A stretch of 64,000 nt of DNA from Armatimonadota bacterium. GTDB lineage: Bacteria > Armatimonadota > Fimbriimonadia > Fimbriimonadales > Fimbriimonadaceae. Positions 57,538 through 64,000 of the stretch are shown piece after piece (the first letter of the stretch is position 1; each line of letters begins with the position of its first letter). The translations under genes were made by a program, and so were the position numbers. The notes beneath the pieces are model-generated. The model saw only the letters and a program-made list of their open reading frames with translations, made no database searches and was not told the DNA's origin. Location: NCBI GenBank assembly GCA_016223145.1, contig JACRPN010000010.1:19196-83195 (forward strand), read 5' to 3'.

Positions 57538-57666
57538 ATCTCCCACTCATTGACCTCGCTCCTTGAGTGGAGCGAAAGTGCCCCGTGGCATGGGGCACTC
57601 CCGCCGCGTCCCGCTGGGCTCGGACGGGAGGCGAAGGTGGGCCGCCAGCCCATTCGGAGCTCGGAA

Positions 57667-57876
57667 GTGCCTTTCAACATCCTGGCGCCTGGAGTGCAGA
57701 AGTGGCAGTTCACGGATGGGATCTCGAAGAAGCTCAAGAGCGGAGAGGTCAGCCTCGCGCTCCTCTATAGCCCCGAGAAAAACGTCTCTGGAATGAACCC
57801 CTTGGCGCCTTCACAGAAGATCACGCTAGGCATGCGACAGTTCGAGATCGAAATCGGCTATTCGAAGCGCTACTGA
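57667..57876 (+). CDS. Possible small protein or gene remnant
   Basis: GTG 57667 to the stop at 57876 encodes 69 residues: MPFNILAPGVQKWQFTDGISKKLKSGEVSLALLYSPEKNVSGMNPLAPSQKITLGMRQFEIEIGYSKRY. It has no signal or membrane part and no recognised motif. The even composition suggests a true coding stretch, perhaps the 3' end of an older, larger gene whose front was replaced by hairpin repeats. It is followed by a 36-bp perfect palindrome and tRNA-Ala. Confidence 0.3.
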   Translation: MPFNILAPGVQKWQFTDGISKKLKSGEVSLALLYSPEKNVSGMNPLAPSQKITLGMRQFEIEIGYSKRY

Positions 57877-57886
57877 TCACAACGAC

Positions 57887-57922
57887 GTGCAGACGTACCC
57901 AGGGCCCTGGGTACGTCTGCAC
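57887..57922. other. 36-bp perfect palindrome between small ORF and tRNA-Ala
   Basis: Bases 57887-57904 are exactly reverse-complementary to 57905-57922 with no spacer (centre AGGGCCCT). It lies 22 nt beyond the 3' end of tRNA-Ala on the minus strand and 10 nt after the plus-strand ORF. It could terminate both transcripts, but neither side has a T-run. A strand-symmetric cruciform or protein-binding site is another option. Confidence 0.85.
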
Positions 57923-57944
57923 CGGGACGCTCACACACAAGGTT

Positions 57945-58019
57945 TGGTGGAGGTAAGGGGATTCGAACCCCTGACATCCGCCTTGCAAAGGCGGCGCTCT
58001 CCCGCTGAGCTATACCCCC
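57945..58019 (-). tRNA. tRNA-Ala (anticodon TGC), CCA encoded
   Basis: The minus strand reads GGGGGTATAGCTCAGCGGGAGAGC and so on. The acceptor stem has G3-U70, the alanine identity pair. The anticodon loop is TT-TGC-AA, and the T-arm is GGTTCGAATCC. Discriminator A (57948) and encoded CCA (57945-57947) complete the 3' end. Confidence 0.96.
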
Positions 58020-58229
58020 ACGGGTCGAGCAGGATTATACCGGGCGTCCGTCCACCCCATAAGGAGGACCGACGGCCGGGCGCCCCATGCCCGTTCACTT
58101 AGGCCGCCAGCCACAAATCACCCGGTCTCGACTTCATCGGGATCGTCGATTCGCCAGCGCTCGCGGCCCTCCCCCCAGCGGGAAGGAGTGGCTCAAACCC
58201 AATCGGCTATGGCACGCCCGCGCCTAAAA

Positions 58230-59012
58230 TTATCGGCGACGGCGGCAAAAAGCCAACAGGCCGATCCCGATCACGGCAAGGCTTGAGGGTTCAGGCACGA
58301 TGCCAAAGCCCATGTTGTCGAAGTAGCCGTCATTGTTGACGGAGGACAGCCTGCTGGAAAACACCATGCAGTCGATCGTGCTCGAGTTGCCACGCGATAT
58401 CGGTGCAGCCAGACCCGCGACACCGTCCACATAGACCTGGAGCGTGTTGGGTCCGATCTCCATCCGGAAGTGGGTCCAGTCGGTAGTCCGATTGGCGGCC
58501 TGGTCCAACACGAACCAGCCACCGTTGGCATAGCCCGCAAAGGCCGTTCGGACTTGCCACTTGCTGCCGTTGCTTCCAGTGCTTACGTTGCCAGAGGCGT
58601 CGATCATGTTCGTGGTGGCGTTGTAGGCCCCCATGGCGAGTAGCTGCTCCAAGCTTCCCGAGAGGAACGCGTCTCCCGAATAGGAGCGAATCTCGGCGTA
58701 ATGGCGGTTGTTTCCGCTCGCGGCGCCGAGCTTCATATAGAAGTCGAAGAACAGGGGCTGAGCGGCGCCTGTCGATGTGAAGTTCGCATACCGGCCGTTG
58801 ACTACGCCGGACGTTGTGGACCCTGACATTCTAGCCGCGAAGTTTCCCTGATAGACGACCGAGTTCTGCACGCTGCCGGGGTCGGTGCCCGAGCCTGTCG
58901 TGCCGTCCCAATTGGAAAAGTCGCCCGTCTCAAAATCGTCGAAAAAGACAAAGCTAGCGGGGCTTGCCGCAGCGACACAGGCGGCACTTAGCGCAAAGAT
59001 CAACCTTCTCAT
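58230..59012 (-). CDS. PEP-CTERM sorting-domain protein
   Basis: This is a 260-residue exported protein from ATG 59012, with GGAGG upstream. It has a signal (MRRLIFALSAACVAAASPAS) and a lectin-like extracellular domain (FDDFETGDFSNWDGTTGSGTDPGSVQNSVVYQGNFAARMSGS...WTHFRMEIGPNTLQVYVDGVAGLAAP), similar to LamG-type jelly rolls. The PEP-CTERM tail is VPEPSSLAVIGIGLLAFCRRRR. A small leader hairpin, GGCTCA-AATG-TGAGCC, lies just before the ribosome-binding site. The 210-nt gap to tRNA-Ala holds no gene. Confidence 0.9.
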   Translation of the reverse strand: MRRLIFALSAACVAAASPASFVFFDDFETGDFSNWDGTTGSGTDPGSVQNSVVYQGNFAARMSGSTTSGVVNGRYANFTSTGAAQPLFFDFYMKLGAASGNNRHYAEIRSYSGDAFLSGSLEQLLAMGAYNATTNMIDASGNVSTGSNGSKWQVRTAFAGYANGGWFVLDQAANRTTDWTHFRMEIGPNTLQVYVDGVAGLAAPISRGNSSTIDCMVFSSRLSSVNNDGYFDNMGFGIVPEPSSLAVIGIGLLAFCRRRR

Positions 59013-59202
59013 AAACCCTCCAGGCTCACATTTGAGCCTGACGATCCAAACTGGCCTGCACATTTGCGAGCCTGATCGCCTCTATGATTCTATCAGCGGG
59101 CGCTCTCTTTGGGGGAGCCGAGCGGGCCGTTCTAGTAGCTTTACCGGGTGGCAGGATGCCCAGATGCGGTCCATCGGCCACCGCCATCCCCGGCGGCCGG
59201 GC

Positions 59203-59886
59203 CTACTGCCTCTTCGTTCGCGCCATCGTCACATTGAGCTCAAAAACGCCCTCAAAGGTCACTTTTGACTCCGCTTTGAAACAACGTCCGGTGGCGACTT
59301 CGATCCAGTTCGTCCCGCTCGCCCTACCGGGCGTTGGCGTGTCCTCAGGAGAGAACTCGACCTGGTACTCGATCTTCGCGACCTTCACGCCCTCCATCTC
59401 GGCGAACTCGACGAGCTTGCCCTTGCCCTTGATTGTTGCGGCCTTGTTGCTGTTCTTCCAGTCGATATCGAAGGCGTCGCCAGCTTTGAGCGGCTTGCTC
59501 GGCATGATCTGTGAGAACGCTCCAAAGGTGTAGACCCATCCCGCATCATTGGTCGGGAGGTCGTCTGGGAGCCCCATTCCATCCAGAGTCGTCTCGAACG
59601 GATCGACTTCCTGGGACTGATCCGCTCCTCCCATGGCGATCTGAACCTGGCTCAGGCTCAGCGTCGCGCTGGCTTTGCCGTTGTCTGCGATCTTGACCAC
59701 CTTGTAGGTGTAGCGCGCGGAAGCCGACAACTCGTTGCCCTGAAGCTGGCCCTTGACCTTTACGTCGTAGCTATTCGTCTCATCTTTTTCGTAGCTGCGC
59801 TTAAGCGCGGCATCTTGCCACGCGCCTAGCGCGAACACAGACAAGGTCATAGCCGCGATCGGGAACGTTGCCTTTCGTGCGTTCAT
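59203..59886 (-). CDS. Secreted hypothetical protein, paralog of its neighbour
   Basis: This 227-residue exported protein has a signal (MNARKATFPIAAMTLSVFALG). Its start ATG 59886 overlaps the stop of the upstream gene (ATGA), so both are made together. Shared features with that neighbour include ...TTLDGMGLPDDLP and long runs such as WKNSNKAATIKGKGKLVEF. The proteins look like beta-strand-rich domains with paired small and large motifs; function unknown. Its layout loosely recalls the 9209-10042 protein. Confidence 0.72.
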   Translation of the reverse strand: MNARKATFPIAAMTLSVFALGAWQDAALKRSYEKDETNSYDVKVKGQLQGNELSASARYTYKVVKIADNGKASATLSLSQVQIAMGGADQSQEVDPFETTLDGMGLPDDLPTNDAGWVYTFGAFSQIMPSKPLKAGDAFDIDWKNSNKAATIKGKGKLVEFAEMEGVKVAKIEYQVEFSPEDTPTPGRASGTNWIEVATGRCFKAESKVTFEGVFELNVTMARTKRQ

Positions 59887-60572
59887 AGTCCCCCTGCCTT
59901 AGCCTTGATCGGCTTTACTTTGTAGGCAACCTCGGTTCCGTCGGGCGCGCTCAGCGTGCCTTCGGATCGCACAACGTTGCCTTTCTCGTCGATCCATGAA
60001 GTTTGAGTGACCTTGACAGGTGTGGAATCTTGGTCCGAGACCAACTCCAATTCCATAGCGACCTTCGAGGTCTTCACGCCGCCGGTCTCTTCAGAGGCGG
60101 CCAACCGGACCTTACCTTTGATCGTTGCCGTCTTTTTCTCGTTGCTCCACTTGAAATCGACAGCTTCGTTGGCCTTGGCCGGAATCTCGGGAGAAAGCCA
60201 TCCGAGGGCCGCAAGCGAGTAGATCGCTTCAGCTTGATTGAGGGGCCAAGTGTCGGGCATCCCCATGCCGTCGAGAGTCGTGTCGATCCCGTCAACTTCC
60301 ATGGGTATGTCGCCACCATTCATCAGGATCTTCAGGTCCTTTAGGTCCATATGAACGGTGGCCCTGTTGCCTTCCAGAACCTTGGTGACCTTGTAGATGA
60401 CCGAACCGGATGCATCGATCTTGCCGCCGCCCGTCTCGGCGGTCACCTCAATCTGGACGCCGCCGGATTCATCCACCTTGTAGGCTCGCGGCGCTTTCGC
60501 GGCCTGTTGCGGCGCGAACCCAACCAAGAGCGCCGTCAATCCAAGGGCTGCCTTTGCCAAAAACGTTTGCAT
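59883..60572 (-). CDS. Secreted hypothetical protein, paralog of its neighbour
   Basis: This 229-residue exported protein starts MQTFLAKAALGLTALLVGFAP at ATG 60572, with AGGAGG upstream, so the start is well supported. Motifs shared with the 59203-59886 product are DTTLDGMGMPDTWPL, FKWSNEKKTATIKGKVRLA and WIDEKGNVVRSEGTL. It has no catalytic motif. The two form a translationally coupled tandem pair, possibly a periplasmic or surface-associated set. Confidence 0.75.
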   Translation of the reverse strand: MQTFLAKAALGLTALLVGFAPQQAAKAPRAYKVDESGGVQIEVTAETGGGKIDASGSVIYKVTKVLEGNRATVHMDLKDLKILMNGGDIPMEVDGIDTTLDGMGMPDTWPLNQAEAIYSLAALGWLSPEIPAKANEAVDFKWSNEKKTATIKGKVRLAASEETGGVKTSKVAMELELVSDQDSTPVKVTQTSWIDEKGNVVRSEGTLSAPDGTEVAYKVKPIKAKAGGL

Positions 60573-60685
60573 TCTCGTAAACCTCCTATCGTGCAAGGGT
60601 TGTACCTTGCCTTGAGAGGCCGGGTTGCATGCTGGCGAGCGTCCGGGACGAAAGGCCCGGACGCCCTGGCCAGGGGAAGTGGCCG

Positions 60686-62167
60686 TCACTTCGAACAGGA
60701 CTTCAAGAAGCTCGCGACGTCCTTGTGCAGCTTGTTGAGCGAGGCGTCGTGGATGTACATCATGTGCCCGGCCTCGTATTCGCCGGTGGAGATGTTGCCC
60801 GTGAGCTCCGGGTCGAGGCCCATGTGCGCGACCGTGTATTTCGTTGCGAAGTAGGGCGTCGCCAGATCGTAATAGCCACTCGCGACGAAGACCTTCATGT
60901 GCGGGTTCTTGCTGAAGGCGCTCCGCAGCGACTCGCTGGTGTCGGTGTAGCCTTCCGCCGAGCTGCCCCAATCCCACTTCTCTGAGAGTCTGGTGCCCCA
61001 GGCGGAGACCAGATAGGGGACGTCCGTTTTGTATCCGAGCGTTCGGCTGACGTAGTCGTTGAACATCGCCGTGTAGGGCGGGCGGATCGCGGTCATGCTC
61101 GGATCGTGCTCAGGCACGTCTCCGGTGCCGATCGGGTCGATGCCTTTGAAGCGGCTGTCGAGGCGGCCAACTGTTCGCTTCTCCTTGCGCAGAAGCTCCT
61201 TGCAGAACCGGTGGATCTGGATGCGCAAGTCCGCTTGGTCGATGTAGTCTCGGCTGAGGCCGGTAAGGCGGCTTAGCTTGGCGATGGCGCGCGATCGCTC
61301 AGCGCCGGTGAGGCGGTTGCCCTTGGCGAGGGCAAGCACATAATCGCCCGAGGCGTAGGCCTCTGCTTCGGCCAGTGCCTTGCCGAGATCGCCTTGAAGG
61401 TCCTTCGGGAGCCGCTTGTGATACCAAGCGGTCGCCGTGTAGGTCGGCAGGAAGAGCACATAAGGAAGGTCGTTCCCCTTGTGGAAGCGCGCGGTCTGCA
61501 TGTTCAAGATGCTGCTGACCAGGACGATTCCACTGAACGCGATGCCCTTCTCCAGAAGGTGCCCGGAGAGCCCGGCGGCGCGCGTGGTGCCATAGCTCTC
61601 CCCGACCAGGAACAGGGGCGAGGCCCAGCGCTCGAAACGGGTGAGGAACAGCCGGATGAACTCACCAACCGACTCGATATCGCCCTTTACGCCCCAGAAC
61701 TTCTCGCCGAGGCTCGCTTTGGCGGGGCGACTGAAGCCCGTTCCCACGGGATCGATGAACACCAGGTCGGCGTCCTTGAGCCAGGTGTAAGCGTTGTCCT
61801 CAAGCTGGTAGGGAGGGGGTGGGAGGCTGCCGTCCGGGTTCAAAACAGCCCGCTTGGGCCCCACCGCGCCAAAGTGCAGCCAGATCGAGGAACTGCCTGG
61901 GCCACCGTTGAACGAGAACATCAAGGGCCGATTTGAGGGCTCAGCGGCGGCGCCCTTCTTCGCGTAATGCACGAAGAACACCCCGGCCTCGACCTCTCCG
62001 GTCTCGTTCTTGAGCGGCAGCATGCCGGTGGTGGCGGTGTATTCCAGCTTCTTGCCGCCGATCGAGATGCTGTGCTCGGTGATGATGGGAGCTTGATCCA
62101 CCGTCAGGGGGATCTTCGGCTCGTCGTCCTTCTTCGGTTCTTGAGGGTTGGGCACGTCTTCGGGCAT
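60686..62167 (-). CDS. S10-family serine carboxypeptidase-like hydrolase
   Basis: The 493-residue alpha/beta hydrolase has the S10 triad: Ser in LVGESYGTTRAAG, Asp in ASGYYDLATPYFA and His in YEAGHMMYIH. The oxyanion region FNGGPGSSSIWLH and the substrate region are also typical. It lacks a signal peptide, unlike most secreted S10 enzymes, so it may be cytosolic. It is downstream of the LacI gene on the same strand, with a 64-nt gap carrying a palindromic operator-like site. Confidence 0.92.
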   Translation of the reverse strand: MPEDVPNPQEPKKDDEPKIPLTVDQAPIITEHSISIGGKKLEYTATTGMLPLKNETGEVEAGVFFVHYAKKGAAAEPSNRPLMFSFNGGPGSSSIWLHFGAVGPKRAVLNPDGSLPPPPYQLEDNAYTWLKDADLVFIDPVGTGFSRPAKASLGEKFWGVKGDIESVGEFIRLFLTRFERWASPLFLVGESYGTTRAAGLSGHLLEKGIAFSGIVLVSSILNMQTARFHKGNDLPYVLFLPTYTATAWYHKRLPKDLQGDLGKALAEAEAYASGDYVLALAKGNRLTGAERSRAIAKLSRLTGLSRDYIDQADLRIQIHRFCKELLRKEKRTVGRLDSRFKGIDPIGTGDVPEHDPSMTAIRPPYTAMFNDYVSRTLGYKTDVPYLVSAWGTRLSEKWDWGSSAEGYTDTSESLRSAFSKNPHMKVFVASGYYDLATPYFATKYTVAHMGLDPELTGNISTGEYEAGHMMYIHDASLNKLHKDVASFLKSCSK

Positions 62168-62195
62168 GGTGGAAGTATACGGGAGCCTGAAAAGT

Positions 62196-62211
62196 TTGCG
62201 CCTTGGCGCAA
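62196..62211. promoter_or_regulatory. Palindromic operator-like site before the S10 gene
   Basis: TTGCGCC-TT-GGCGCAA is a perfect 7-bp inverted repeat with 2-nt centre. It lies between the LacI-type gene stop (62231) and the S10 gene start (62167). LacI-family operators are palindromes of similar size, so the neighbouring regulator is a natural candidate for binding it. Confidence 0.45.
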
Positions 62212-62230
62212 TAGAGGCAGCCCCACGGCC

Positions 62231-63256
62231 TTACCGCGTCGATTCGCGTTCGACCAGCTCAAGGGTATAGATCGACAGTTCCGAGGGCCTCCTGCCGTTC
62301 TCGATGCGCTGCAGCATCAGCCGCCAAGCTTGCTCGATCACCTTGTCCAAGGGGATCCGGATCGTCGAGATGGGCACCACGTACTCCTCCGACTCGGGAT
62401 AGTCGCCGAATCCCCAGACCTTGCACTGTTCCGGAATCCTGACCCCCGAGGCCAACAGCGCCCGACCCGCGCCGATGGCCAAAGGGTCGGTGAAGCAGCA
62501 GAACGCATCGGGCGCGCCGTGGGTGGCGAGGTATTCGTGGACCGCTCGTTCACTTGCCCAGCTGGATTCGCCGGAAGCACCGAGCAGTTCAAGAGGAAGT
62601 CCAGCCGCCTCCATCGCCTCGATATAGCCGCGCCTGCGCTGTTCGCGTGGAAACTTCTCCAGCACCCAGTCCAGCGACACGTGAACGATCCTCCTGCAAC
62701 CCCTTGCGATCAGCCGCTCCGTCGCCAGTTTCGCCGCTCCGGCGAGGTCCCACGTGACCGAATCGGAGTTTTCGAACTGTTGAAAGCCGAGCACGATGAC
62801 GGGAACGTTGCTTCCTCCGGGCATCGAACGGAGCGACTCCACGGCCTTTTCGGAGTCTATGGCAATCACGGCATCCACGGGCCACATCGTGGGGGGCCTG
62901 CCGCCGGGCGTCAGGGCTTCGGCGGTGTGGAGCCCTGAGATCATGATCTCGTAGCCTGTTTTCCGCGCTTGCAGGTCGATCTGGTGCAGCATCCGCAGGT
63001 AGTTCGGCACCATGCGGTCGATGGGCAACCACACGCCAATCACATTCGTCTTGCCGCGCTTCATCGCCTGCGCGAGCCGGTTGGGCTGGTAGCCCACGCG
63101 CTCGGCGGCAGCACGGACCCTTTCGCGCGTGGAGTCGGGGAGCCGGACCGAGAGGTTGCCGGACATCACATGTGAGGCGGTCTGAACGGAAACGCCGGCT
63201 TCACGGGCAACATCGCTCAGCGTAACCCGCTTTTGTGGCTCCCTCTCATGCTCCAT
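62231..63256 (-). CDS. LacI-family transcriptional regulator
   Basis: The 341-residue repressor has an N-terminal helix-turn-helix and hinge (VTLSDVAREAGVSVQTASHVMSGNLSVRLPDSTRERVRAAAERVGYQPNRLAQAMKRGKTNVIGVWLP). A periplasmic-binding-protein-like effector domain follows (...LIARGCRRIVHVSLDWVLEKFPREQRRRGYIEAMEAAG ... FCCFTDPLAIGAGRALLASGVRIPEQCKVWGFGDYPESEEYVVPISTIRIPLDKVIEQAWRLM). It ends normally. ATG 63256 was chosen because the conserved start KRVTLSDVA follows closely. A longer frame is open upstream but is not conserved. Effector unknown. Confidence 0.93.
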   Translation of the reverse strand: MEHEREPQKRVTLSDVAREAGVSVQTASHVMSGNLSVRLPDSTRERVRAAAERVGYQPNRLAQAMKRGKTNVIGVWLPIDRMVPNYLRMLHQIDLQARKTGYEIMISGLHTAEALTPGGRPPTMWPVDAVIAIDSEKAVESLRSMPGGSNVPVIVLGFQQFENSDSVTWDLAGAAKLATERLIARGCRRIVHVSLDWVLEKFPREQRRRGYIEAMEAAGLPLELLGASGESSWASERAVHEYLATHGAPDAFCCFTDPLAIGAGRALLASGVRIPEQCKVWGFGDYPESEEYVVPISTIRIPLDKVIEQAWRLMLQRIENGRRPSELSIYTLELVERESTR

Positions 63257-63708
63257 GGCAATAAGAGCCACTTTACCAGGTTCAATCGAACTCAATTTCA
63301 AAGTGGCTGGGAAAACGGAGGTGGCCGGTTGATGCGCACCTGTTCCCATGCGTTTCCCATCGTCGACGCGCTCCTTTTGGCGCGATCGGGAAAGCTCGAC
63401 GAAGTCACTCGCGACGGACCCGGTCCTTGGCAGATGAAGGGTGACTTGGCGGCGCTGGGCCATGGATTCGGCCCTGGCGTGAGCCGGGAATCCTCCAAAT
63501 CCTCGAAATCCTTAGCCACTTCTGGATTTTGAGGACTTTGGGACTGCATCTCTGGCTGCATTGGCGCCGTGATGTCTTTCCAAGCTGGTCCCCATGCAAA
63601 AGGGAGGTGAGAGGCGGCATGGTGTCAACCAGGCTTAGCAGATGTCGGACGTTCAACGCGAGGCCTCGATATTCAACCCACGAAGTGGGTAGCCACACAA
63701 CAAGAAAG
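63257..63708. other. Gap between the LacI gene and the Rhs remnant
   Basis: These 452 nt have no convincing gene. There is an inverted repeat at 63266-63308, near-repeats of ATCCTC/AAATCC around 63488-63515, and otherwise unremarkable sequence. It presumably holds the LacI gene promoter. Confidence 0.6.
63266..63308. promoter_or_regulatory. Inverted repeat upstream of the LacI gene
   Basis: AGCCACTTT (63266-63274) and AAAGTGGCT (63300-63308) form a perfect 9-bp inverted repeat with 25 nt between, including TTCAATCGAA. Ten bases before the LacI-type gene start, this could be an autoregulatory operator or a leader hairpin. Confidence 0.4.
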
Positions 63709-63999
63709 TTAACGGCAGTTAGGGCTCACACAAAAGGGGCCACGCAGTGGCCGGCCGCTTGGGAATTTGCGGGTCGCCCTCCGGCCAAGCTCGTCGTACG
63801 TGTACGTCGTGCGGTTTCCAAGCTGGTCGACCTCGGCTGAGAGCTCGGAGCGACTTGTGTAGACCATGGTGATGATCCCGCCGCCAGAGCGTTCCTGGCA
63901 ACATACAGTAGCCGCGAGCATGCTTGGTGGACTGCCGCTATTGCCGTTACCGCCACTGGCCACGCAGTGGCCCGCCGTACGCTCTAACATGCTCAAGAA
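63709..63999 (-). CDS. Rhs/YD-repeat protein, 3' end only
   Basis: The frame is open to the right edge and carries an intact YD-repeat segment: LSAEVDQLGNRTTYTYDELGRRATRKFP. Rhs and YD-repeat proteins are large secreted or surface filamentous proteins whose C-terminal tips are often toxins. Here the last 20 residues (SGRPLRGPFCVSPNCR) look unrelated and include a palindromic repeat, so the end may be scrambled or the gene may be an orphan fragment. Most of the gene lies outside the window. Confidence 0.6.
   Translation of the reverse strand, partial: FLSMLERTAGHCVASGGNGNSGSPPSMLAATVCCQERSGGGIITMVYTSRSELSAEVDQLGNRTTYTYDELGRRATRKFPSGRPLRGPFCVSPNCR
63738..63752. repeat. GGCCACGCAGTGGCC palindrome, copy 1
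   Basis: This 15-bp palindrome (GGCCAC-GCA-GTGGCC) lies inside the end of the Rhs frame and occurs again at 63958-63972, 220 bp away in the same gene. The spacing suggests a repeated element within or at the edge of the YD repeats. Confidence 0.85.
63958..63972. repeat. GGCCACGCAGTGGCC palindrome, copy 2
   Basis: This is the identical palindrome to 63738-63752. Both are read in the same frame of the Rhs gene (GHCVA and GRPLRGP segments), so they are not in the same reading phase, which argues that one or both were inserted. Confidence 0.85.
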
Positions 64000-64000
64000 G

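Noticed and set aside
63233..63532. 99-codon plus-strand frame beside the LacI gene
   Set aside because: It overlaps the LacI start and promoter region and has no motif or gene-like composition.

Overview
This is a high-GC bacterial chromosome segment with about 60 supported protein genes, two tRNA genes and an unusually rich set of intergenic repeats. The organism is inferred to be a flagellated Gram-negative-type bacterium of the Armatimonadota (Fimbriimonadia-like), with Planctomycetota/Verrucomicrobiota-type lineages as the alternative. The grounds are three PEP-CTERM proteins, a flagellar export cluster, GT30 (Kdo-transferase-like) enzymes, a GH78 rhamnosidase with a sugar ABC system, a VKOR-DsbA fusion, frequent TTG/GTG starts, and many simple-repeat and REP-like intergenic elements. 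No marker in the window proves the phylum.

Layout. 1-544: 3' end of trpF. 1113-6488: tightly coupled flagellar switch/export operon fliM-fliN(Y)-fliO-fliP-fliQ-fliR-flhB. 6673-7543: vapB antitoxin and a vapC toxin broken by a stop codon. 7422-18306: guaA, a secreted protein, a predicted pseudokinase fused to zinc ribbons, an AI-2E-family transporter, a YtxH protein, mnmA, VKOR-DsbA and miaB (with a simple-repeat insert). 18323-19032: a REPtron, i.e. a RAYT transposase flanked by REP palindromes. 19044-25559: rhamnoside use (binding protein, two permeases, GH78 rhamnosidase; no ATPase seen). 25775-29827: PEP-CTERM protein, DCC thiol oxidoreductase, CocE-type hydrolase. 30110-34014: tRNA-Cys, then two GT30 paralogs around an inverted glycosyltransferase. 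34039-39028: MFS exporter, a repeat hairpin, and two paralogous DUF4382/DUF5666 lipoproteins. 39233-45484: hsp20-lon, an HD-GYP protein, and corA and mgtE tail to tail. 45810-48933: a cluster of short, unrecognised genes, many membrane-anchored. 48987-53329: tilS (with a second in-frame repeat insert), ftsH, a TPR protein and a 54-residue membrane microprotein. 53392-56377: mtnA, a pyrimidine-nucleoside phosphorylase and a conserved hypothetical. 56575-60572: PEP-CTERM gene with a sigma-54-like promoter, tRNA-Ala, another PEP-CTERM gene, two coupled secreted paralogs. 60686-64000: S10 carboxypeptidase, LacI-type regulator, and the 3' end of an Rhs/YD-repeat gene.

Themes. The flagellar genes form one assembly module. 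mnmA, miaB and tilS are three tRNA anticodon-loop modification genes, and two of them carry in-frame low-complexity inserts made of the same kind of 8-9 nt repeats found between genes. lon, ftsH and hsp20 form a protein-quality-control set. The GH78/ABC genes form a rhamnoside uptake module. The repeats fall into distinct classes: GTAG-headed REP hairpins (with a cognate-looking transposase), short-unit direct arrays followed by inverted arrays, and a CCCCTCACCC...CTCTCCCC element.

Coordinates, translations and motifs were read by eye from the sequence. Family names come from motif recognition without database searches. Start codons were chosen from ribosome-binding sites, coupling and family N-termini, and the alternatives are stated.
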